From assembly GCA_003241895.1 (NCBI GenBank), contig QBLY01000013.1, positions 18,627 through 82,626 of the forward strand: a DNA stretch of 64,000 nucleotides, read 5' to 3'. The notes beneath the pieces are model-generated. The model was not told the origin of the DNA and did no database searches. It saw nothing but the letters and a program-made list of their open reading frames with translations. A program made the translations under genes and the position numbers. This document shows positions 46,708 through 53,315 of this stretch, piece after piece; the first letter of the stretch is position 1; every line of letters begins with the position of its first letter. This DNA is from Lysobacteraceae bacterium (GTDB lineage: Bacteria; Pseudomonadota; Gammaproteobacteria; Xanthomonadales; Xanthomonadaceae).

Positions 46708-48819
46708 TCAGGCTATGAGTCGGCGGTACGGCGGCAGGCTGTCGAGCAGCGCGCGGCCGTAGCGCTTCACCACCACCCGGCGGTCGAGCAGCACGATGCG
46801 GCCGCGGTCGTGTTCGGTGCGGATCAGGCGGCCCATGTACTGCGTCAGCGTGCGCTGCGCCTCGGGCAGCGCCACTTCGAAGAAGGGTGACCGGCCGCGC
46901 GATTCATACCACTCGGCCTTGGTCGCGCCGACCGGGTCGGACGGGATGGCGAACGGCAGCTTGGTGATCACCACCGTGGTGGCCAGGTCACCCGCCAGGT
47001 CGAGGCCCTCGCCGAACGACGCCAGCCCGAACAGCGTGCTGCCCTTGCCTTCGCCGATCTTGCGCGCGTGCAAGTCCAGCAGTTCGGTGCGCGAACGCGA
47101 ACCCTGCACCAGGGTGCGGATGGCGCGTGCCGGCGACAGCAGCGCCACCACGCGCTCCATCTGCTTCCAGGACGTGAACAGCACCAGGTTGCCGGCGTCC
47201 CAGTCCAGCTCGTCCTCGATCCAGGCGGCGACCTCGTCGGTGTGTTTGGCGGCGTCGTCGGGCAGCGTTCTCATCGCCGGCACCGACAGCACCGCGGACT
47301 CGGCCAGGTTGAAGGGGCTGGGCAGGCTGGCCAGCTCCCAGTCGTCCGGGATGGCGGCCTCTTCGCAGAAATGGCGGAAGTTGCCGCCCGTGGCCAGCGT
47401 GGCCGACGTGATCACCACCGAGTCCACGCGGCTCCACACCAGGTTGCGCAGGATACCGGCCGCCGACACCGGCGCGGCGTGGCACAGCAGGCTGCGGTCC
47501 TTGGCCACGGTGAGCCAGCGCGCCATCGGCGCCCAGCCGCTGGCGTCGGTCTTGGCCCAGCGCTGCCAGAGCGCGGCGGCGTCCTGCAGGCGCTCGACCA
47601 GGCGTCCCAGGTTGCGCATCAGCTTGTCGTCGGGCTCGGCCTTGCCATCGTCTTGCTTGGGTATCGCCGACACCAGCGCGTCGGCGAAGCGGCTGAGCTT
47701 GGTGAACAGGTGGTCGAGCGACTGCGCGTCCGCCAGCCAGTCTTCGGGCAGTTGCCCCATCGGCGCGCGCCAGGTGGGCTGCGCCTCGGAAGGATCGGGC
47801 ACCCAGGCCAGCGCCAGCTTGTCCTGGAAATCGCGCAGGCCGTCGCGTGCCTGCGTCACCAGCTCCTGCACGTCCAATGGCGCCAGGCCGGTGATGGCGT
47901 CCTTGCCGCTGCGAACGAACGCGGCGGACAGCGGCCCGCGCCCGCGCTCCAGCGCTTCGATGCAGGTGGGCAGGTGCAGCTGCGCGGCGTCAGCGTCGAT
48001 GGCCTTGGCCGGCAGGTGGTGGCCTTCGTCGAACACGAACAGCGCCTTGGACGGCATTGGCAGGATCGGGTTGTCGCCTTCGTCGCTGTCGGGCAATCCC
48101 AGCGCGGCAAGCACCAGGTCGTGGTTGGCCACCACGATGTCGGCCGCCTTCACTCCGGCGCGCGCCTTCAGGTACGGGCAGGCCTCGACGAAGGCGCAGT
48201 TGGCGCGCGTGCAGGCGCCGGCCGACGTGGTGATGCGGCTGCGCAGGCCGTCGGGAAGCGGCACCGGTGCGAGATCGAGGTCGCCATTCCACTGGCCGTC
48301 GCTGAAGCCCTTCGACAGCGCGTCGATCACCTTGGCTTCTTCCACGCTGGGCGCACGCGTGTAGGCCGGGTCGAAGTCGAACAGCGACTCGCCGGTGTCG
48401 CCGCCCGCCGACTCGGCCAGGTTGCGCAGGCAGGCGTAGCGCTGCCGGCCCTTGGCGATGGCCACAGTGGCCACCAGGCCGGTGTCGGCCAGGAAGCGCG
48501 GGATGTCGCGCTGCACCAGCTGTTCCTGCAGGCTGACGGTGGCGGTGGCGATTACCAGCGGGCGCTTGTGCGCCAGCGCGATCGGCACGGCGGCCGCCAG
48601 GTAGCCCAGGCTCTTGCCGACGCCGGTGGGCGCTTCAATCACGGCGCCGCCGCCCGACGCGCCCAGCGCGCGCGCTGCGATCGCGATCATGGCGTTCTGC
48701 GCGCCGCGGCTGCGGAATCCCGGCGACTGGCGCAGGCCCTCTAGCGCAGCACGAATGCCGGTCTTGTCGTCTTCGCCCAGGGTGCGCGGCGGTTCGGGAA
48801 TCTTGCCGGGTTTCTTCAT
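46708..48819 (-). CDS. dinG: DinG/YoaA-type Fe-S helicase
   Basis: 703 residues. Superfamily 2 helicase of the XPD/DinG class: Q-loop region, Walker A EAPTGVGKS, four Fe-S cysteines (YACLRN ... ACTRANCAFVEACPY, about residues 127-225), the DEGH box FVFDEGHHLPA, and C-terminal motif VI QYMGRLIRTEHDRGRI. It unwinds DNA or R-loops during repair. The start is ATG 48819; the upstream LOG gene stops 27 bp away on the same strand. Confidence 0.93.
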   Translation of the reverse strand: MKKPGKIPEPPRTLGEDDKTGIRAALEGLRQSPGFRSRGAQNAMIAIAARALGASGGGAVIEAPTGVGKSLGYLAAAVPIALAHKRPLVIATATVSLQEQLVQRDIPRFLADTGLVATVAIAKGRQRYACLRNLAESAGGDTGESLFDFDPAYTRAPSVEEAKVIDALSKGFSDGQWNGDLDLAPVPLPDGLRSRITTSAGACTRANCAFVEACPYLKARAGVKAADIVVANHDLVLAALGLPDSDEGDNPILPMPSKALFVFDEGHHLPAKAIDADAAQLHLPTCIEALERGRGPLSAAFVRSGKDAITGLAPLDVQELVTQARDGLRDFQDKLALAWVPDPSEAQPTWRAPMGQLPEDWLADAQSLDHLFTKLSRFADALVSAIPKQDDGKAEPDDKLMRNLGRLVERLQDAAALWQRWAKTDASGWAPMARWLTVAKDRSLLCHAAPVSAAGILRNLVWSRVDSVVITSATLATGGNFRHFCEEAAIPDDWELASLPSPFNLAESAVLSVPAMRTLPDDAAKHTDEVAAWIEDELDWDAGNLVLFTSWKQMERVVALLSPARAIRTLVQGSRSRTELLDLHARKIGEGKGSTLFGLASFGEGLDLAGDLATTVVITKLPFAIPSDPVGATKAEWYESRGRSPFFEVALPEAQRTLTQYMGRLIRTEHDRGRIVLLDRRVVVKRYGRALLDSLPPYRRLIA

Positions 48820-48846
48820 CGGCAGCCGCTATCGCGCGGCACGGAA

Positions 48847-49425
48847 CTAACGGACAACGGCATAGTCGCGCGCGTCTTCGCGCCACTTGGGCGTGCTGCG
48901 GATCGCCGGCAGCACCTCGTCCACCGAATCCACCAGCGACCACATCGCGGCGTGCTCGGGGTTCATGAAGTGTTCCTGGATCACCGACTCCATGAAGCCC
49001 TGCAGCGGTGCGTAGAAACCCCGGGTGTTGAGCAGCAGGATCGGATTGAAGTACAGCCCCAGGCGCTTGAGCGTAAGCGCTTCGAACAGTTCCTCCAGCG
49101 TGCCGCAGCCGCCGGGCAGCGCCACCACGGCGTCGCTGTCGGTGAGCAGGCGATGCTTGCGCTCGCGCATGTCCTCCACCAGCTCGAGCTTGGTCAGGCC
49201 CGGATGGCCCCACTCCAGGTCGGCCATGAAGCGCGGCAGGATGCCGATCACCTCGCCTCCCTTGGACAGGGCGCCGTCGGCCAATGAGCCCATCAGCCCC
49301 TGCGAGCCACCGCCGTACACAATGCTGCAGCCTTCGGACGCGAGGCTTTCACCGAGCGCGCGCGCGGCGGCATGGAATTCAGGCGCCACCTTGGCGCTGG
49401 AGGCGGCATAGACACAGACACGCAT
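48847..49425 (-). CDS. LOG family protein (nucleoside 5'-monophosphate phosphoribohydrolase)
   Basis: 192 residues. Lonely-guy fold: YAASSAKV, VYGGGSQGLMGSLADGAL, DMRERKHRLLTDSDAVVALPGGCGTLEELFEAL, which contain the PGGxGTxxE and RKxxL motifs. Family enzymes release bases from 5'-monophosphates, including cytokinins. Type I LOGs are widespread and not always cytokinin-related. The start is 22 bp from the left end of the Tn7-like element, so its promoter region is at least partly inside that element. Confidence 0.92.
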   Translation of the reverse strand: MRVCVYAASSAKVAPEFHAAARALGESLASEGCSIVYGGGSQGLMGSLADGALSKGGEVIGILPRFMADLEWGHPGLTKLELVEDMRERKHRLLTDSDAVVALPGGCGTLEELFEALTLKRLGLYFNPILLLNTRGFYAPLQGFMESVIQEHFMNPEHAAMWSLVDSVDEVLPAIRSTPKWREDARDYAVVR

Positions 49426-49446
49426 GGGGTGGCTCCGTTGGGGCGT

Positions 49447-49581
49447 TGTAGTGAATGAATAAAGTCAGTTGAAATCACAGCCTGACGGCAGCGGTCTATC
49501 CGACTTATGAAGCTCGTAAAGTCTGTTCAATCCGGTGAGTGGCCGGGCCCGACGTCAATTATGAGAATAAAGTCTGTCCAA
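49447..49581 (+). repeat. Left (L-like) end with three TnsB-type repeats
   Basis: Repeats on the same strand: AATAAAGTCAGTTGAA (from 49458), CGTAAAGTCTGTTCAA (from 49515) and AATAAAGTCTGTCCAA (from 49566), spaced 57 and 51 bp. This is the arrangement of the spaced sites in the Tn7 left end. No gene is credible in this stretch. Confidence 0.7.
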
Positions 49582-49844
49582 GTGGAATCCTGCTCGCCAA
49601 AGCTGCCGGTAATCTCGCCGAGACGGATGGTACCCAAACCTAATCGCAGCACTTGAGACGGATCTGAAGATACTGGGAACACGGCGATGGCAAGGACCAT
49701 TGCCATGTGTGGGCTCCGCGTGGCCTTGACCCTGGTTTCCGGCCGAGGTGATCTGCGCGCTGTTGCTGACACCCGGGGCTCCTTCCGACCCAAAGAGGCA
49801 GCTGCGAGATCCGCCGGTCCCTAGCCCGACCTAGTGCTGTCCAG
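49582..49844. other. Gene-free DNA inside the Tn7-like element
   Basis: About 260 bp of lower-GC, irregular sequence between the left-end repeats and the antitoxin-like remnant. A minus-strand frame of about 88 codons overlaps it and the repeats but has no recognisable domain or ribosome-binding site, so it is not called. No promoter or RNA structure is convincing. Confidence 0.4.
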
Positions 49845-50290
49845 ATGGCAAATCAACGCCTTAGTCGTATATCCCAGTGCATGGACATCGTCGGTGAAGC
49901 TCTCTTGGACCTTCTGAGCCGGACAGGTTGGTGGCCCGATTCCAGTGAGGTTGGCAAGCGATTGGATTCCTTGGCACTGGAGCCGGACGCGGTAGTCGAT
50001 CGGGCACGACGCGAGGAGAGGCTCATTGCTGTTTGGCACGGTGAGCGGTTTCATTACCCTGCATTTCAATTTGAACCTAATGGTGGTCCCCGCGCAGAGG
50101 CCGTCTCTCTCATTCAGGTCTTGCCGCGCGACCGCAATGGCCAAGTCAGTCTTGACGCAGTGCTGTGGGCTTTTTTGCACCGGGTGCCTCGCTGGGTGAT
50201 AGGACGCCGGCCGAGATGTTTACTTTCGATCCAATGGGAGTTGTTGCGCTCGCGTGCCAGCGCCTACACGGAAGTGACGATAGCGATTAG
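49845..50290 (+). pseudogene. Frameshifted Xre/MbcA/ParS-type antitoxin-like gene
   Basis: From 49845 the frame encodes SRTGWWPDSSEVGKRLDSLA, then RREERLIAVWHGERFHYPAFQFEPNGGPRAEAVSLI and DAVLWAFLHRVP, a pattern of the DUF2384/Xre antitoxin C-terminal region. Near 50195 the expected continuation (TPAEMFTFDPMGVVALACQRLHG, ending in TAG at 50288-50290) lies in a different frame, so one insertion or deletion has broken the gene. The second part clearly fits the usual end of the family (PxxxFxxDPxxVxxLA). A sequencing error is possible. No complete RES-type toxin follows. Confidence 0.6.
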
Positions 50291-50504
50291 GGCCAGCTTA
50301 GCGGGCGGTAATTGGGCCCTGGCGACGCGAAGCGGCCGGTTGCGATCGAGGTGTTCGCCCGGGTATCCCTCTCGAACTCGCGGCACGGCGGCCGATCATG
50401 ATTCCCGCGTCAGAACGTCAAGATCAACCTCGATTGGACTTCTTTTCGCTTTTTCTGGTGTGATTCGGCGGGAATTCCCGTCTTTCAGGCGCAGCTACCC
50501 CGTC
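50291..50504. other. Degenerate coding-like DNA between antitoxin remnant and rnr fragment
   Basis: No intact gene. One plus-strand frame reads coherently for about 30 codons (NVKINLDWTSFRFFWCDSAG, from about 50413) and is preceded in the same frame by a stop, suggesting a decayed gene of unknown family, possibly the toxin partner of the upstream antitoxin-like remnant. No domain can be named. Confidence 0.35.
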
Positions 50505-50912
50505 GCCGGCAACAACTGCCGGCACGCCGTCCACAGGTTCGACGACGCGAACACGGTCAGCACCTGCGCGGCGTAGATGGAAAGCCACGTCGGCAGAGAA
50601 TTCGACGGCACCATCAACGGCGTGACCAGCTTCGGCCTGTTCGTCGAACTGGACGAATCCAAAGTCAACGACCTGGTCCAGGTGACCCAGCTGTCGAATG
50701 ATTTCTATCGCTTCGATGGGGTGCCCAAGACCCTGACCGGCGAACGTCGCAGTCGCGAGTACCGTCTTGGCGACCGTGTGCGCGTGGTGGTACTGAAAGC
50801 CAGCGTGGACGACCGCAAGATCGACCTCCACTTGGTCGAGGAGGTCGTGGGCGCGGCCAAGCCGTTACCGGAGCGCGGCAAGCCGGCAAAGCGAACGAAG
50901 AAAAAGTACTAG
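50505..50912 (+). pseudogene. rnr: 3' fragment of rnr (RNase R C-terminal S1 domain)
   Basis: From ATG 50577 an intact 111-codon frame encodes the RNase R S1 domain: GREFDGTINGVTSFGLFVEL, LSNDFYRFDG, LTGERRSREYRLGDRVRVVV and DDRKIDLHLVE, with a Lys-rich tail as in RNase R. In the same frame just upstream, CRHAVHRFDDANTVSTCAA followed by a stop looks like a damaged form of the RNase R segment (ERRADDA...WLKC.YM) that precedes this domain. The exonuclease core (RNB) is missing. The S1 fragment might still be expressed. Its TAG stop shares CTA with the stop of the convergent serine hydrolase. Confidence 0.72.
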
Positions 50913-52624
50913 CGGCGGGTAAAGCGCATGCCATTGACACGTGTCGCGTCCAGGACGATGGCGATGACGCGTCCGCTGTCGTCGCGTTCGAAAGTGGCGC
51001 TGTAGAGGTCAGGCAGCCGGAAGCGGTCTGCGGTGTCCAGCGGAACCAGGGGGGATTCTGCGAATCCCCGGCTTGCCATCAGCACCCGACCGTCCTCGAC
51101 GCGCACATGCAGGGTCACCTCGACGTCGTCGCCCACATACACACCGGCATACCCGCGCGTCGCCGCTGCATCCGGTTTCCAATCCGCCCGGCGTTGGAGC
51201 GGGGGAGCGGCGGCCTCGTTGCTGGCGACTTCGCGGATCGCTAGATTCATGCCGTCGCCATCGGGCGCAAAAATGAACGCGTGTAGGAGGCCACTGACCA
51301 TGGCCTCAAACTCGTGCTCGGCGACGGGCTTCAGTGCCGGGACGTCCGGGCCTGCTCCGCGAGGGGTGATCGCCAGCGCTCCATCTATCAGTCCGACGTC
51401 CAGGACCAGCTTGCCGTCAGCCGAGCGGTACGCGCCGGGGTAGCGGACGAGTGCTGACGGTGGTGTTTCGAGAGGCGCGCGCGGTTTGGGTATGACGGAA
51501 GGCGTGCCCGGTGCGACGGCGGCCGTTGCCGTCGAGTTGGCATACAGCTGCGCGACATCGGGGCCGAATGATTCCATGCCGGCATAGGCATTGCAAAGGG
51601 TGGCGACTGACAGTTCTTGGCCTGGCACCTGTACCAGATAAACGTATTCGCCGACCCCGTGGTACGCCACCAGCGGGAGACCCCTATGCGTGCGCCTGTG
51701 CACGCCAAACGCGAAATCCTGGCCGGTAGTCCCTGGCTCCTGCGGCGGTGCACCAGCCTCCACTTGCGCCAGCATGCTCGACAGACCCCGCGCGGGGTCT
51801 CGCAGGGCAGCGTCCCAGCGGATCAGGTCGTCGAGGCTGGTGGTGACGGAAATGCCGCTGACCGGCGATGTGCGGTAACGAAGCAGGCGGCGATAGCCCG
51901 TGTCCGTTTTTTCCTGGAACAACGCATGCTGCGGGCGTGTGTCAGCCTGGTTGAAGCCGATGTGGGTGGACGCCATGCCGAGCGGCTGGAACAGCCTGCC
52001 TTCCAGGAATTCGTGCAGCGATACGCCTGCCACGCGTTCGACCAGTATCTTGAGCATCGCGTAGTCGGTGTTGCTGTACATGCGGCCCTGGCCTGGCTGG
52101 TAGCCAAGCCGGCCCCAGCGCGCCAGGCTCCTGAAAAATTCGTCCTCCGACAGCCTGTCACCGAGCTCGAAACCCGGCCCTGCAAGCACGCCGTAGTCCG
52201 CCAGACCACTGGTGTGGTGCAGCAAGTTGCGTAAGGTGACGCTTCCCGCATACGCGGGCACGTCGGATACGTGCTTGCGGACCGGATCGTCCAACAAAAT
52301 TCTTCCGTCGCGGGCTAGCATCGCCACTGCCAGTGCCACGAACACCCGCGCCTCGGAATACGGGACCCACATGCTGTGGCTGCTGGTCATGGGCACGCCA
52401 AGGCTGATGTCGGCCATGCCGTAACTCTTCTTCAGAACGACCTTGCCGTGGTCGACCACAGCGACGCTGCAACCAGGTGTCGTGGTGGAGTCGTAGCGGG
52501 AGAAGATGGCAGCGACCGCAGTGCCTGGTGTCGACGGCGCGGCGAGCAGGGGCGGACAGGCCAGGGCGGCAGGGAGGGCGACAAGGAGGGCGCATTGCAT
52601 CGAATTCAAGCGGCGTTGGTTCAT
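50909..52624 (-). CDS. Serine beta-lactamase-like hydrolase with altered catalytic motif
   Basis: 571 residues. A Sec signal peptide (LNSMQCALLVALPAALACPPLLAAP) precedes a class C beta-lactamase/DD-peptidase-fold domain: GMADISLGVPMTSSHSMWVPYSEARVF (residues ~70-95), LLHHTSGLADYG, YSNTDYAMLKILVERVAG (YxN box) and YHGVGEY (HxG). Alignment of VFVALAVAMLA with the usual QFTALAVMLLA places SEAR at the SxxK site, so the catalytic Lys is Arg. A C-terminal region of two extra beta-domains follows (about 400-571). It may hydrolyse esters or be inactive. GGAAAG precedes ATG 52624. It sits between rnr and rlmB fragments. Confidence 0.85.
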   Translation of the reverse strand: MNQRRLNSMQCALLVALPAALACPPLLAAPSTPGTAVAAIFSRYDSTTTPGCSVAVVDHGKVVLKKSYGMADISLGVPMTSSHSMWVPYSEARVFVALAVAMLARDGRILLDDPVRKHVSDVPAYAGSVTLRNLLHHTSGLADYGVLAGPGFELGDRLSEDEFFRSLARWGRLGYQPGQGRMYSNTDYAMLKILVERVAGVSLHEFLEGRLFQPLGMASTHIGFNQADTRPQHALFQEKTDTGYRRLLRYRTSPVSGISVTTSLDDLIRWDAALRDPARGLSSMLAQVEAGAPPQEPGTTGQDFAFGVHRRTHRGLPLVAYHGVGEYVYLVQVPGQELSVATLCNAYAGMESFGPDVAQLYANSTATAAVAPGTPSVIPKPRAPLETPPSALVRYPGAYRSADGKLVLDVGLIDGALAITPRGAGPDVPALKPVAEHEFEAMVSGLLHAFIFAPDGDGMNLAIREVASNEAAAPPLQRRADWKPDAAATRGYAGVYVGDDVEVTLHVRVEDGRVLMASRGFAESPLVPLDTADRFRLPDLYSATFERDDSGRVIAIVLDATRVNGMRFTRR

Positions 52625-52746
52625 CGTCTTTCCAAGGAATACGGTTGCACCGTGTGGCGCGGCGTGCGCCGCGAATCGGTGACAACCGGATACAACGAAA
52701 TCGGTGGCTCGGGCAGGCCACACGGGCAATCCGGCACGCTAGCGCC

Positions 52747-52845
52747 ATGAATTAAGCCGCCCAATGGATCGTCGCCCTCAACGCCGTGGCGTCGGCCGTG
52801 GAGCACGACGCAGAAAAGGTCCGCAAAATCCTACTGGAGGCAGGG
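52747..52845 (+). pseudogene. rlmB: 5' fragment of rlmB (23S rRNA 2'-O-methyltransferase)
   Basis: ATG-AAT-TAA at 52747, then in the same frame AAQWIVALNAVASAVEHDAEKVRKILLEAG, which matches the RlmB N-terminal substrate-binding domain of xanthomonads (QWIVGINAV...VREVL.EAG). The in-frame TAA at codon 3 and the abrupt loss of similarity after EAG, exactly where an IS3-type end begins (52851), show a dead fragment. In E. coli rnr and rlmB are adjacent, and an rnr fragment lies 1.8 kb upstream here. Confidence 0.7.
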
Positions 52846-52939
52846 GACTTCCTGCGAAAAAGTGGACACCCAGTGGTTAGGTGCATCGGGCTTCAAATTC
52901 CGCCGGGCATCGGTGGCCCAGCGACGAGTGTAAGCGCAC
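52846..52939 (-). mobile_element. IS3-family transposase remnant with terminal repeat
   Basis: Minus-strand codons 52939-52880 encode VRLHSSLGHRCPAEFEARCT followed by a stop, the conserved C-terminal tail of IS3-family OrfB (RLHSSLGYxSPAEFE). The adjacent plus-strand CCTGCGAAAAAGTGGACACC (52851-52870) is an IS3-type terminal repeat (TGTCCACTTTTT on the other strand). Only the terminal ~95 bp remain. It cuts the rlmB fragment. Confidence 0.7.
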
Positions 52940-53255
52940 ATTTCTCGGTCCCGGGTAGGGGCTTAGAACAAGCTGCGGATAGATGCAGTGAGTCTTGAGA
53001 TACTCAAGCAGACGTTCTCTACGCGTCGTCCCCGCCATGAGACGCAGGATCTGCTCAGTCCAACTTAGATGTGGCGCGTCTGGCCATAACGCGCCCTTCT
53101 CCGATAACTCTCTTACCGTAGCCAGGTGCTGAATCCCGTTCACTCGAGCGAGACGCGAGAACTGGCGCCAGTCGGGTTCGTCAGGCATGCCAGAGCAGGC
53201 CGTCAACCTAACCACGAACCTGCGGATCCCTGGGGCCGGCGCTGAGGTGAACGGG
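52940..53255. other. Right-hand interior of the Tn7-like element
   Basis: About 300 bp between the IS3 remnant and the right end. A minus-strand frame from ATG 53215 runs into the IS3 tail and encodes MPDEPDWRQFSRLARVNGIQ and LSWTEQILRLMAGTTRRERL; this looks like protein of unknown origin fused to the transposase tail, not a recognised Tns protein. No gene is called. Confidence 0.35.
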
Positions 53256-53292
53256 CTTTATTGTTTTCAACAGACTTTATTCATTAACAACA
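53256..53292 (-). repeat. Right (R-like) end of the Tn7-like element
   Basis: Read on the minus strand from 53292: TGTTGTTAATGAATAAAGTC, then GTTGAAAACAATAAAGCCCG-type second repeat. AATAAAG recurs 19 bp apart (53275-53281 and 53256-53262), the overlapping-site spacing of the Tn7 right end. The terminus is 23 bp from the glmS stop codon. Confidence 0.72.
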
Positions 53293-53315
53293 CGTTGGGT
53301 CGCGGCGCGGGGAAG

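Larger units (their letters stand above)
49447..53292. mobile_element. Tn7-like element in attTn7 (non-autonomous or decayed)
   Basis: Left end TGTAGTGAATGAATAAAGTC (49447-49466) and right end, read on the minus strand, TGTTGTTAATGAATAAAGTC (53292-53273). Both start 5'-TGT and place AATAAAGTC 11 bases in, exactly as Tn7 does. The right end is 23 bp past the glmS stop, where Tn7 inserts. The left end has three spaced related repeats over about 130 bp, the right end two about 19 bp apart: the L and R layouts of Tn7. The right end faces glmS, as in Tn7. No tnsABCDE is recognised. The right flank CGTTG recurs at 49444-49448 but overlaps the TGT terminus by 2 bp, so a 5-bp target duplication is not clean. 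Confidence 0.72.

Noticed and set aside
49442..49448. A clean 5-bp target duplication for the Tn7-like element
   Set aside because: The right flank is CGTTG (53293-53297) but the left flank outside TGT is GGCGT. CGTTG is present at 49444-49448 but overlaps TGT by two bases, so a duplication is possible only with a small deletion.
49527..49793. Minus-strand 88-codon frame in the left part of the Tn7-like element
   Set aside because: It overlaps the end repeats, has no ribosome-binding site or domain, and its length is within chance for this GC content.
53100..53215. TnsA or other Tns protein just inside the right end
   Set aside because: The minus-strand frame starts where tnsA lies in Tn7, but its residues do not resemble TnsA and it ends in an IS3 tail.
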